Assembly (NCBI GenBank): GCA_029202545.1
Contig: CP119311.1
Coordinates: forward strand, 1,984,001-2,048,000
Direction of reading: 5' to 3'
Length of the DNA stretch: 64,000 nucleotides
From: Candidatus Pseudobacter hemicellulosilyticus
GTDB taxonomy: Bacteria; Bacteroidota; Bacteroidia; Chitinophagales; Chitinophagaceae
The notes under the pieces are model-generated. The model did no database searches and had not been told where the DNA came from. It worked only from the letters and a program-made list of their open reading frames with translations. Below are positions 1 through 9,700 of the stretch, piece by piece. The translations under genes were made by a program, and so were the position numbers. The first letter of the stretch is position 1, and each line of letters starts with the position of its first letter.

Positions 1-612
1 CTGGGCCAGTTTGATCAGCCCGGCCACGCCCGGTTTTTGCTGTTCTTCTTTTGCGAAGAGGCGGGGCAAAGAACCGGCGTAGATATCCGGCCGCTTCAAT
101 TCCTTGTGGCTGGTATAGTAGGGTTCTACTACTTCCGTCAGCAGTCTTTCCGTGAAACGGACCAGGGGTACGATGCCTTCTGCATTATATTGCAGGTCGG
201 CTTCCATGGTTTCCAGGTTGGGCTCATTGCCCAGTTTGAACATGTCCAGGCTGGGACCTACTTTGTCAAGAATAGCCGCTGCTACGGCGAAATATTTTTT
301 TTCTTCGGACGAACCAGGGGCAGGTATACGAAGCTTAAACTTCCTGAAATCCCAGCGGAAACCAAAGGCCACTTTGTAACCTCTTTTTTTTGCTTCTATT
401 ACTTTGTCCAGTCCGGGTTCTGTGGCGGGATCTTTTTCGCCCTGGATATATTCAAAGATGTAGGGAGTGGTGCGGATCCATTCCACCGGAGTTTTGGAGA
501 GGTAGCTGAAATCGATGATCTCGGGATCATGGTTGAAATTGGCGCCTATCTCCTGGCCGGAGCTGCGGACAAAAGCGCCCATCAATAGGATAATCAACAG
601 GTATCTGGTCAT
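1..612 (-). CDS. Secreted clan GH-A-like glycoside hydrolase, 3' end outside window
   Basis: The gene starts at an ATG at 612 and stays open for 204 codons to the left edge, so the C-terminus is missing. The N-terminus (MTRYLLIILLMGAFVRSSGQ) is a signal peptide, placing the product in the periplasm or outside. Around residues 122-133 the sequence KLGNEPNLE follows a predicted strand; an Asn-Glu-Pro at the end of a strand is the acid/base signature of (beta/alpha)8-barrel clan GH-A hydrolases, which makes Glu130 the likely acid/base. WIRTTPYIF and KVAFGFRWDF look like earlier barrel strands. The nucleophile Glu would lie beyond the edge. It is the last visible gene of the sulfatase-HTCS-SusC-SusD-GH43 row, 11 bp after the GH43 gene. 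The family cannot be fixed from this fragment; GH30, GH39 or GH79-type enzymes are all possible. Confidence 0.7.
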   Translation of the reverse strand, partial: MTRYLLIILLMGAFVRSSGQEIGANFNHDPEIIDFSYLSKTPVEWIRTTPYIFEYIQGEKDPATEPGLDKVIEAKKRGYKVAFGFRWDFRKFKLRIPAPGSSEEKKYFAVAAAILDKVGPSLDMFKLGNEPNLETMEADLQYNAEGIVPLVRFTERLLTEVVEPYYTSHKELKRPDIYAGSLPRLFAKEEQQKPGVAGLIKLAQ

Positions 613-623
613 ATGGCAAGATT

Positions 624-1793
624 TTATTTGGCTGTGCGGTCTGCATAAAAGCTGGCTGCCCGCTGGTGATCGGGACGCAGCTTTCCATCTTCCCATTTTA
701 CCGGCACCAGTCCGGGCCGGCAGGTGATGCTGAATTTTTTGCCCATAGCACCCCGGGGATTGAAGAAGGTGGTAGACCACCAGTTGCCTTCCTTGTCCTG
801 GAAAATATTATTGTGGCCGCCCTGCAGGATGGCCGCATAACGCGGGCTATAGGGGCCGTAGATATTGTCGCTCTCTGCTACTACTACATCATAGCTGTGG
901 AGGGAATTGGTGTCTTTGCGGTCATTGCGTATATAAGTATAGCTGCCATCGGGCTTGGCAATGGACCAGACTGTTTGCAATAGTTGGTATTTTCCATTGG
1001 CCCTTGTGATGAATACACCTTCAATATAGGGTTCGGGATTGTAGGGATGTTCCTGCAATTTTTTGAATGGCTCGGCTATATCACTGAGGTCATCTTTCAT
1101 TCTGGCAATATAGTGATTATGGCCCACCAGGTATACAGCGCCGTTCTCGTCCTCAAAGAGACTGAGGTCAATATTGGGGAAGATGGCCTTGCTGGCGTTG
1201 CCGGCAATATTCTTATAAGGACCTTCCGGTTTGCCGGATGTGCTTTCCAATACAAAGGAGCCGGCGCCTTCATTGATACAGGCAATGATCAGCCATTTCT
1301 TTTTGCTTTTCACGTAATGCAGCTCGGGCGCCCAGACGGCCCTGTACATGGAATCCAGCGGGTCTTTGTTGAGCGATAAGGCGCCGGGTTTTACCGGCTT
1401 TCCTTTTTGCTGCCAGGGCGCGGCATCGCGGTCAAAGCCCCAGATCAGTCCCATGGATTCCCATTGCTTCAGGTCTTTGGATCGCCACATGTAGAGGCCG
1501 TCATTGTAATCCCAGCAGTGCACCTCTCCGGGAAATACTCTTCCGGGAGAGGCAGTAGTACCGGTCAAATAATAATATCCATCGGGGGCATTCATCACGT
1601 AGGTATCGCGGAGCCAGTGGTCTACAATAGGAACTACAGCTGTGGGGACAGTAAGGTCTGGATCACCGACAGGTGCTATAGGATTGCTGAACCCTGTCTG
1701 TCCTTCCCCTGTCTGCGCACAGGCAGACAGGGTGATGGACAGCAGACAAGGCAACAGCAGTTTATTCAAAGGGTGCGTTGTGGACTTGTTCAT
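624..1793 (-). CDS. GH43-like lipoprotein glycosidase
   Basis: A 389-aa protein with a lipoprotein signal (LSAC, Cys25), so it is probably anchored in the outer membrane. The body fits a five-bladed beta-propeller of family GH43. Asp63 in RDTYV sits where the general base is expected, WAPELHY (residues 154-160) is the characteristic strand, Asp209 in FPNIDLSLF is the pKa modulator candidate, and Glu258 in PYIEGVF is the candidate general acid. GH43 enzymes usually remove arabinose or xylose, and some remove galactose, so the substrate is open. It lies 17 bp after the SusD stop and 11 bp before the next hydrolase, in one apparent operon. The family assignment is solid; the subfamily is not. 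Confidence 0.82.
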   Translation of the reverse strand: MNKSTTHPLNKLLLPCLLSITLSACAQTGEGQTGFSNPIAPVGDPDLTVPTAVVPIVDHWLRDTYVMNAPDGYYYLTGTTASPGRVFPGEVHCWDYNDGLYMWRSKDLKQWESMGLIWGFDRDAAPWQQKGKPVKPGALSLNKDPLDSMYRAVWAPELHYVKSKKKWLIIACINEGAGSFVLESTSGKPEGPYKNIAGNASKAIFPNIDLSLFEDENGAVYLVGHNHYIARMKDDLSDIAEPFKKLQEHPYNPEPYIEGVFITRANGKYQLLQTVWSIAKPDGSYTYIRNDRKDTNSLHSYDVVVAESDNIYGPYSPRYAAILQGGHNNIFQDKEGNWWSTTFFNPRGAMGKKFSITCRPGLVPVKWEDGKLRPDHQRAASFYADRTAK

Positions 1794-1810
1794 TGTTTTA
1801 TTGAATAGGA

Positions 1811-3274
1811 TTAATAACCATCGGTTTGGATACAGGCTTTATTGGCGTCGATCTCTGCCTGGGGGATCGGGTAAACCACGTGTTTGTCGGCCACAGCAGC
1901 GATGCCCCTGGCTTTTGCGCCGGAGATGAATTTGCCCTGGCGGAGCAGGTCTTCCCTTCTCTTGCCTTCACTGTAGAATTCCCAGCCTCTTTCGCGGAGG
2001 ATCAGGTCACGCAGCAGGTCCTTGCTGGTAGCATCGGCCAGGGTCAGGTCGTCCAGATTGGCTCTTTCACGTACCTGGTTGATGAGGTCAAGGGCGTCCT
2101 GTGTGGGGCCGCTGATCTCGTTCATGGCTTCTGCTTTGGAGAGCAGGATATCTGCATAGCGGATCACGGGGATATCATTGCCGGAGTGGTTGCCCAGGGT
2201 GGCATTGTCCCAGTATTTCAGGCTGCGTACATTATCGGCCGTAGTGGTCAGGTCAACAGTAGCGCCGGAGATATTCACATAAGTGCGGACCAGCAGGATA
2301 GCCCTTTTATCACGGGCCAGGTCAAAGGTATTGATAAAGGCAGTGCGTATGCGGTACTGGGTGGCAAAGTTGGCCATGCCGGTTACCCAGGTAAACGCGG
2401 GGATCTGCGGGGTGCTTTTGAAATTGGCGGGCAGTGCGCCGGCACTGTACCAGTTGCCGAAGCCTTCTTCGTTACGGGCTGGTTGCACCAGGATCATTTC
2501 TTTGCTGCGCTCATTGGCTACTTCAAACATATGCTGGTATTCTGCAAAGAGGCTATAGTAGTTATAGTCCATAACGGCTTTGCAGGCATCGTTGGCTTTC
2601 TCCCACTGGCGGGTGTTCAGGTAATACTTAGCCAGCAGCGCCCAGGCGGCGCCTTTATTGGCTCGTCCAAAAGCTTCTTCCTTACCGGGATCCGGCAGGT
2701 CAGCAATGGCGGCGATCAGGTCAGCTTCAATCTGATTACGCATTTCTGCATCGGTGGCCCTGGCCAGGTCAGAAGGTTGCTGGGTGCTGATCCGAAGCGG
2801 CACCGGGCCAAACCATTTGTAGAGCATTTCATAGGCGTAACCACGGAGGAATTTACATTCTGCTGTATACCTTTTTTTCAGGTCGTCTGAAATATTGGCC
2901 GCTTCAATGCTTTCCAGGATGGTGTTCACGTCCCGGACTGTGCGGTAATTGGGCGACCATACATCCGCGTTGAACAAACCGAGGGAGGCATCAAAGGTGA
3001 AGTTGATGAGCTGCGCCATGGTCAGGTTCTCAGCGCCGCCGGTGTTGAAACCTATATCTGTGGTCACTTCGGAGGCATTGATGATATTCCGGGAAGGCGT
3101 GGGGTTCTGCATGCCGGCATAACCGGAATAAAGAACCGCTTTGATGCCTGCTTCGGTAGTGAGTACGTTCTCCGGGGCGAACTCGGCCAGCGGCACTACG
3201 TCCAGCATTTTTTCGCAGGCTGTGTGCGTCAGCAGGGTAACTATTGATAAAGACAGTATAATATGCTTTTTCAT
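1811..3274 (-). CDS. SusD-family glycan-binding lipoprotein (PUL 1)
   Basis: A 487-aa SusD/RagB protein. I place the start at 3274 (MKKHIILSLS), because the frame extends 11 codons further up into the SusC stop but the signal peptide begins here. The lipobox is HTAC followed by EKMLDVVP, typical of SusD. The N-terminal helical TPR-like part includes RGYAYEMLYKWFGPVPL, a hallmark of the family, and the C-terminal part includes RYADILLSKAEAMNE and ERGWEFYSEGKRREDLLRQG. SusD forms the lid over the SusC barrel at the cell surface and captures oligosaccharides. It starts 10 bp after the susC stop, as usual for this pair. The ligand is not readable from the sequence. Confidence 0.93.
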   Translation of the reverse strand: MKKHIILSLSIVTLLTHTACEKMLDVVPLAEFAPENVLTTEAGIKAVLYSGYAGMQNPTPSRNIINASEVTTDIGFNTGGAENLTMAQLINFTFDASLGLFNADVWSPNYRTVRDVNTILESIEAANISDDLKKRYTAECKFLRGYAYEMLYKWFGPVPLRISTQQPSDLARATDAEMRNQIEADLIAAIADLPDPGKEEAFGRANKGAAWALLAKYYLNTRQWEKANDACKAVMDYNYYSLFAEYQHMFEVANERSKEMILVQPARNEEGFGNWYSAGALPANFKSTPQIPAFTWVTGMANFATQYRIRTAFINTFDLARDKRAILLVRTYVNISGATVDLTTTADNVRSLKYWDNATLGNHSGNDIPVIRYADILLSKAEAMNEISGPTQDALDLINQVRERANLDDLTLADATSKDLLRDLILRERGWEFYSEGKRREDLLRQGKFISGAKARGIAAVADKHVVYPIPQAEIDANKACIQTDGY

Positions 3275-3284
3275 ATAACGGCGT

Positions 3285-6200
3285 TTAGAATTGAACATTG
3301 ATGCCAAACTGAATGGTACGTGTCATGGGATAGGAGCTGTAATCAATTTTCAGGATATCTTCTCCCAGTGAGTTAGCGGCGGGATCAGAACCGGTATAGT
3401 TGGTGATGGTCACCAGGTTCTGGCCGGTAACATAGGCCTGCAGTGAGCGGATGAATTTGGTTTTCACCGGTACATTGTAGCTCAGTCTGACTGATTGCAG
3501 GCGGATATAGGAGGCATCTTCCACTGTTTTGGAGTTCACCCTTTGCTGTCCCTGGGAACTGGGGTTCACAAAAGAGGGATAGTCGTTGGTGGGGTTGGTC
3601 TCTGTCCAGCGGTTGAGGTAAGGCTCAGCCAGTTTGTTCCTGCGGAAGGCAGTAGGGAAATAGGATTCAATGGCAGCATTGTTCAGCAGTTTGCCGCCTT
3701 GTGATCCTTCAATGAAGATGGAGAGGTTGAAACCTTTGTAGTCAACACTGTTGGTGATACCATAGGTGTAGTCGGGGATGGATTTGCCGAGGACTACGCG
3801 GTCGTCTGCGTTGATCATTTTATCGCCGTTAACATCCAGGTATTTCATATCGCCGGGTTTTACGCCGGTGGGCGCCTGGGAGAAATCGTCTCCTTTCTGC
3901 CATACACCCAGCACCTGCCAGCCATAGTAGGAGCCCAGTGATTCGCCGGGGCGGATGATGCTTACGCTGCCCACGTCACCGGCAGCACCGGTGATGATCT
4001 GATCCAGGGGACCGAGGCTGCGCACTTCATTCTTCACGGTAGACAGTACTACGCCCAGGTTCCAGGTCAGCTGCTGGTTGCGGATCACATCACCGGCCAG
4101 GTGCAGGTCGATACCGGAATTGCGCATAGAGCCGATGTTCCTGGTCTGGCTGCCGAAACCGGTACTGAGCGGGGTGGGCAGGGCCAGGAGCAGGTCGCTG
4201 GTCTTACGCATATAATATTCAATAGAGCCGGTCACTCTCCTGCGGAATAAAGAGAAATCGAGACCTACATCCGCCTGGTGGGCTGCTTCCCATTTCAGAT
4301 CAGGATTGGCCGACCGCGTAGGAGCGATGGAAGGATTACGTACGCCATTGAAGATGGCTTCACCACCTTTACCAAAAGTGGTAAAATAGAGGTAGTTGCC
4401 AATGTTCTGGTTACCGATCACACCATAGCTGATGCGGGGTTTCAGCTCATCAATAAAGTCGAAGCCCTCCATAAATTCTTCCTGGTGCATTTTCCAGGCA
4501 AAGGCGCCCGATGGGAAATAACCGAAGCGGTTATTGGCGCCAAACCGGGAGCTGCCATCTGCACGGAAGCTGACGGTGAACAGGTAGCGGTCTTTAAAAG
4601 TATAGTTGGCACGGCCCAGGTAAGAAACGATCTTGGTAGAAGCCCTGCCACTGCCGATCACGTTCAGTGCGCTATTGCCGCTGCCGATGGCATTGTATTC
4701 CAGGTCGGGCAGTGCATAACCGCGGCCGTTACCATTAAAGGAGTTGGACGCAAAGTGGTCATAGGTAAGACCCATTACCGCATTCAGGCTATGGTCCTTG
4801 CCCCAGCTGTTGCTATAGTTCATGGTGGCTTCTGCCATGTAATAGTTCACATTACCGGTAGCGATACTGGCTATGCCGCCTGTGCCGGAACCGGCAATGG
4901 TAGAGGGATCGATCCAGGTATTACGCTGGCTGATATTCACGTCGCCGGCGCCTTTCACTTTAACAGAAAGGGAGGGCATCAGGAAATATTCACCGGAGAT
5001 GGTGCCAAAGGTCCGGAACCCGTCCATATTGGCCCTGTGGCCGTTGATCATGGCCAGTGGGTGATCCAATGCGGGCGTCAGGAAAGGAGAAGGATAATAT
5101 TTGCCATCTGCTGCAAACACCGGGTAAGTGGGATCATAGTTGATAGCGGAATAGAGGGAGCTGGCGTTCTCATTCACCCCAATACCCACAGAGTTGAACT
5201 GGTCACGGATATAGGAGGTGTTAACGCTCATGTTGAACGCGTATTTTTTAGCCACGCTGTTCTCCAGGTTCAGGCGGGCGGTATAACGTTTTACGCCGGA
5301 GTTGAGCAGTACGCCCTCCTGGTTAAAATAGCCCAGGGATGCATAAAACTTGGTGTTGTCCTTTCCGCCGGAGAGGGAGAGGTCATGGCTATGCACGTTG
5401 GCTGTTTGGTAGAGTTGTTTCTGCCAGTCTACATTGGCGGACTCGTTGGTCACTCTTTCACCTGCGGAGCCGCCGCCGGCATCAATGATGGCGTTGAGTA
5501 CTTCCTTGTATTGGTCGCCGGTGAGCATGTCCAGCGAGTTGGCCACTTTCTGCACGCCATAGGACGCATTGTAATTGATCTTGAGCATACCGCTGGAACC
5601 GCGTTTGGTGGTGATCATCACCACGCCGTTAGAGCCACGGGAACCATAAATAGCGGTAGCGGAGGCGTCTTTCAGGATCTCAATAGACTCAATATCGGAA
5701 GGATTTAAGCTATTGAGCGGATTCCGGGGGTTGGGGGCGCCCACGAAGCCGGCGCCAAGGCCGGAGACGGGCGCAATATTGTTGACGGGCATACCATCAA
5801 TCACATACAGGGGGTCATTGCCTGCGGTAATAGAGCTGGCGCCGCGGATCTTCACGCTCATGGCGCTACCGGGCTCACCACTTTTCTGGTATACCTGTAC
5901 GCCGGAAGCCCTTCCCAGCAGGGCCTGCTCCACGTTCATGTTAGCGCCCGGGTTCAGGTCTTTGGCCTTCAGGGACACTACCGCACCGGTGACATCGGAT
6001 TTCTTGACAGTACCATAACCAATCACCACCACATCTGTGAGGGTGCTTTCGGCCAGGTCCAGCGTTACATCCAGGGTTGTTTTGCCGGCGGCATTTACAT
6101 CTTTGGATAAATAATTGACATACGTAAAGGTGATAATGGCGTTGGCATCGTCAATACTGATGCTGAAATTACCATTCTCGTCTGTGGAGGCCATGCGCAG

Positions 6201-6365
6201 GGTGTTCTTCACCTTCAGGGTTACACCTGCCAGCGCTTCTTTTGTTTTGGCATCTGTCACTTTACCGGTCACCGTTTTCAACTGGGCCTGAACGGCCAGG
6301 GCGGCAACAAAGGTCAGGGAGAGCAGCAGCCATTTCTTAAGAGCAATCATGCGTACATTTTTCAT
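3285..6365 (-). CDS. SusC-family TonB-dependent outer-membrane transporter (PUL 1)
   Basis: A 1026-aa SusC/RagA transporter. It has a signal peptide ending near VQAQ, a carboxypeptidase-D regulatory-like domain (about residues 30-105, TVTGKVTDAKT), a linker with DVVVIGYGTVKKSDVTGAV, and the plug domain with GRASGVQVYQKSGEPGS and SIEILKDASATAIYGSRG. The long barrel ends in the aromatic residue expected for outer-membrane insertion (FGINVQF). It imports oligosaccharides with SusD using TonB energy. It is preceded by 340 bp of non-coding DNA, so the susC-susD-GH43-GH row probably has its own promoter, controlled by the HTCS encoded just upstream. Confidence 0.95.
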   Translation of the reverse strand: MKNVRMIALKKWLLLSLTFVAALAVQAQLKTVTGKVTDAKTKEALAGVTLKVKNTLRMASTDENGNFSISIDDANAIITFTYVNYLSKDVNAAGKTTLDVTLDLAESTLTDVVVIGYGTVKKSDVTGAVVSLKAKDLNPGANMNVEQALLGRASGVQVYQKSGEPGSAMSVKIRGASSITAGNDPLYVIDGMPVNNIAPVSGLGAGFVGAPNPRNPLNSLNPSDIESIEILKDASATAIYGSRGSNGVVMITTKRGSSGMLKINYNASYGVQKVANSLDMLTGDQYKEVLNAIIDAGGGSAGERVTNESANVDWQKQLYQTANVHSHDLSLSGGKDNTKFYASLGYFNQEGVLLNSGVKRYTARLNLENSVAKKYAFNMSVNTSYIRDQFNSVGIGVNENASSLYSAINYDPTYPVFAADGKYYPSPFLTPALDHPLAMINGHRANMDGFRTFGTISGEYFLMPSLSVKVKGAGDVNISQRNTWIDPSTIAGSGTGGIASIATGNVNYYMAEATMNYSNSWGKDHSLNAVMGLTYDHFASNSFNGNGRGYALPDLEYNAIGSGNSALNVIGSGRASTKIVSYLGRANYTFKDRYLFTVSFRADGSSRFGANNRFGYFPSGAFAWKMHQEEFMEGFDFIDELKPRISYGVIGNQNIGNYLYFTTFGKGGEAIFNGVRNPSIAPTRSANPDLKWEAAHQADVGLDFSLFRRRVTGSIEYYMRKTSDLLLALPTPLSTGFGSQTRNIGSMRNSGIDLHLAGDVIRNQQLTWNLGVVLSTVKNEVRSLGPLDQIITGAAGDVGSVSIIRPGESLGSYYGWQVLGVWQKGDDFSQAPTGVKPGDMKYLDVNGDKMINADDRVVLGKSIPDYTYGITNSVDYKGFNLSIFIEGSQGGKLLNNAAIESYFPTAFRRNKLAEPYLNRWTETNPTNDYPSFVNPSSQGQQRVNSKTVEDASYIRLQSVRLSYNVPVKTKFIRSLQAYVTGQNLVTITNYTGSDPAANSLGEDILKIDYSSYPMTRTIQFGINVQF

Positions 6366-6654
6366 ATGCGGAACTTATTAAAATGAGTCTGTTTTGTAGG
6401 GTTCTGTCCGGTCATGCAGTATTCCAGGCAGAAGGGTCATCCGGCCGTGCCGGGGAAAGGCGCCGGTAGGAGGATATCCGTAAAATTTTTCGGGAGGCTG
6501 GTCGCGTGCAGGGGGGCGTAGATGCGTATGAACCGAGGGTCTCTTTTTCATAAAAGTTGCGCAATCGTTAATAATGGTTTGAACGGGGTAAAATTAGCCG
6601 CACAACTTCCCGAAGGCTGTAAGATTTGTGTGTAAAAATGACAAAAATGTAGTG

Positions 6655-6675
6655 GTACGACTATCAGCGTCGTAC
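6655..6675 (-). terminator. Stem-loop after HTCS gene, possible terminator
   Basis: A perfect 7-bp inverted repeat (GTACGAC ... GTCGTAC) with a 7-nt loop. In the direction of the HTCS gene it is followed by CCACTACATTTTTGTC, which is T-rich but not a clean T-run. It could equally be a protein-binding palindrome in the susC control region. Confidence 0.35.
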
Positions 6676-6681
6676 ATAGCG

Positions 6682-6700
6682 AATTAGTTCTTAATTAGTT
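6682..6700. repeat. Direct repeat AATTAGTT, 11-bp period
   Basis: Two exact 8-bp copies start at 6682 and 6693, one helical turn apart, with a weaker third version (GATTTAG) reaching into the HTCS stop region. Tandem half-sites on one DNA face suit AraC-type DNA-binding domains, and the HTCS encoded next door ends in such a domain. The regulatory role is inferred from position only. Confidence 0.35.
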
Positions 6701-6705
6701 GCGAT

Positions 6706-9700
6706 TTAGGGCTGTTCCAGGTTGATGTCCTGGTCAAAATCAGGCCGGGCCTGTCCGGGCTGCCGCTCTGCAAACTCTTTAGGGGTTACTTTGAACTGCT
6801 GCTGGAAGCATTTGGTGAAATAGGAGGGGGAGCTGAAGCCCGATAAATAAGCCACTTCCGCCACCGTATGCTGGCGGGCCGCCAGCAATTTGGCGGCATG
6901 CTTGAGGCGGATCAGCCGGATCAGCTCATTGGGTCCCATTCCGGACAGCGCCTTTAGTTTTTTATGCAGGTTGGACCGGCTCATGGACAGTTCCTTGCCC
7001 AGCTCTTCCACAGAAAGCTGGGGGTCCGTGATCCGCTGGCCAATGATAGCCAGGATCCGCTCAATAAATTCTTTGTCGCGTGGGTTGCTGGTGAGCTGTT
7101 CGGCATTGATGCCCGGCTGTTCTGAAAATTTGAGCCGCAGTTTTTCCCGGGTCTCCAGCAGGTTCTTTACCACAGCCATCACATGTTTCCATTTAAAAGG
7201 CTTGCTGATAAAGGCGTCGGCCCCGCTTTCCACACCTTCGATCTCGGCTTCCTGGTTGCTGCGGGCGGTGAGCAGCACAAAGGGTAAATGGCTGATGGCC
7301 ACATCGTTCCTTACCTTCCGGCAAAGCTCAAAGCCATCCATCCCCGGCATCATGACATCGGAGAGGACCAGGTCAATGGACTGCTGGTCTATCTTTTCCA
7401 GGGCTTCTTTGCCGTTGTGGGCTTTCTCTACCCGGAACCCTTCGCCCCGCAGGGTCTTGGAAATAAAGTCCAGCAGGGTGGTATCATCTTCCACCACCAG
7501 GATGGTGCTGCTGGTATCGGCTTCCGCCCCGGTATCTTCAGGCTCTGGCAGCACAGGCTCACCGGAGGCGGGCAGAAAATAGGGCAGCTCCAGGGTGAAG
7601 ATGGTCTTTACTTCCTGGCGACTTTCCACCAGCAACCGGCCACCATGTTTCTCGGCCAGGGAACTGGCCAGGGCCAGCCCGATACCACTGCCGCCCAGGT
7701 TATGGTAGGCATAATTGCCGGAAGTAGTGGTGAAGAATTTTTTGAAGATATGCTGGATATCGGCGGAAGAAATGCCGATACCATCATCTTCCACGCTGAC
7801 GGAACAATAAGCCTGGTCATTATCCTGGTTCAGCTCATTGATCCGGATATTGACGCGGCTGCGGGTGAATTTAAAGGCATTGATGAGCAGGTTACTCAGG
7901 ATCTTGTTCAGCACTTCAGGGTCAGCCACCATGGGCAGCCGGTTGATCCGGGTACTCATGCTGAACTCAATGCCCTGCTGGTAGGGCAGGGAGGAGAACC
8001 GGGAGTAGACCGCCTGCACCAGGGACACCAGCTCAATTTCTTCGGGGTGGATCTCGTAGGCGTCACTTTCAATGCGGCGGAAATCCAGCAGCTGGTTCAC
8101 CAGGCTCATCAGCCTGCTGGCATTATCGTCCATGATCTTGAGCTGTTCCTGCTCTTCGCCCTGCCACCTGTTGACGGTAAGCAGTTTTTCCAGGGGGGCA
8201 ATGATCAGCGACAAAGGCGTGCGGATCTCATGCGCCATCATGGTGAAGAACTCGATCTTGCGTGCATAGAAATCCTGTTCTTCCCGGATCTTCATGCGTT
8301 CCAGCTTGGCGGCGTTGCGGCGGCGGTGATAGGCCACAAAATAACGATAGCCCAGCCAGCCGGCGAGGATCGCCAGCAGGCAATAGAGTATGTAGGCCAG
8401 GGTGGTCTTATAAAAGGGAGGGCTGATAATAATGGTGATATCGATCGACTGGCTGCTCAGGCTATTATCGTCCAGCCCGGCTTTGACCATAAAAGTATAG
8501 GAGCCCGGGGACAGATTGGTATAGGTGGCCTTTCGTTCGTTGCCTACAAAGTTCCAGTCTTCATCAAATCCTTTCATCCGGTAGGCGTACCGTACTTTTT
8601 CCGGTGTGGTGAAGCCGATGCCGGTGAACTCGAAGCTGAAAACGGACTGGTCGTGGGCCAGCCTGATCCGGTTGGTATAATTGATGGATTGGCTGAGTAC
8701 GCTTTCGGGGCCAGGCGCTACTTCCTTGTTGAAGAGCTGGAAGCCGGTGATGATAACGGTATAATCGTGCCGGACATCGGCCACTTTTTCCGGGCGGAAG
8801 AGGTTGAAACCTTTTACACCGCCCATCAGGATACTGCCGTCTGCTGCTTTGAGAGCGGATTTATAATTGAATTGGGCGCTTTGCAGGTTGTCTTTCTGGG
8901 AAAAATGATGGAACTGACCTGTTCCCATTGCCAGGCTATAGATGCCATTGTTGGTGCCCATCCATAAACGGGCCTCATCATCTTCCTGCAGACTGTAGAT
9001 CACGTTGGCGTCAATGCCATTGGTCTGATCATAGACCGTCATTTTACCGGAACGCTTATTGAGCTTGTGCAGGCCACCGCCATCGGTGCCTATCCAGAGA
9101 TGACCATTGTTATCATCATGCAGGCAGATCAGCTTATTGGTGGCCAGCGCCCCACCCTTTGTCTGGTTGCTGATGTTATGCCATTGGTCCGTGCGTTTGT
9201 TGAGGATATAGAGGCCATTATTGTAAGTGGCTACATACAGGTTCCGCGATGCATCTTCCAGCATATCATATACTATGGTATTGTAGAGGCCGGGTTCTTT
9301 AAAACGGATGAAACCGTCAGTGGCGGAATCATACTTGTTGAGTCCCTGGTCTGTTCCTACCCAGATGATGCCTTCCTTATCCTGGTACAGGGAAAAGATA
9401 TGATTACCCAGGAGGGAGTGGGGATCACTGCTTTGCTGCAGGTACTGCCGCATGGCGCCGGTGGCCGGATCATAACGATTGATGCCTCCGGCAAAAAGCC
9501 CGATCCAGAGCCGGCCCTGGCCATCCTTCAAAAGCGCATGTACGTTATGGTAAGCCAGTTTTGGCTGGCGGGGAAGGAAAGGGTATTGCCGGAAAACCTT
9601 GGTCCTGCTGTCAAAATATTGCAGGCCGCCATCTTCTGTACCTATCCAGAATTTGCCTGGCTCATCTTCCAGGAAACAGCTGACGGCCCTTCCGGTCAGT

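Larger units (their letters stand above)
6366..6705 (-). promoter_or_regulatory. 340-bp non-coding leader and control region of PUL 1 susC
   Basis: No credible gene is seen between the HTCS stop and the susC start. Next to the HTCS gene lies a direct repeat AATTAGTT at 6682-6689 and 6693-6700, 11 bp apart, and then an inverted repeat (6655-6675). A near match to the -7 box on the minus strand (TACATTTT, 6644-6651; consensus TAnnTTTG) lies about 30 bp downstream of the direct repeat. If it is used, the leader would be about 270 nt. The remaining part up to susC is G+C-rich and shows nothing I can name. Confidence 0.4.

Noticed and set aside
37..588. 183-codon open frame on the plus strand at the left edge
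   Set aside because: The opposite strand is open over the whole region with a signal peptide and a GH-A Asn-Glu-Pro motif, so the plus frame is a shadow.
4278..5708. 476-codon open frame antisense to susC
   Set aside because: The minus strand encodes the conserved SusC barrel; the plus frame has no motif.
7288..8967. 559-codon open frame antisense to the HTCS kinase region
   Set aside because: The kinase and receiver motifs are intact on the minus strand; no domain is seen in the plus frame.
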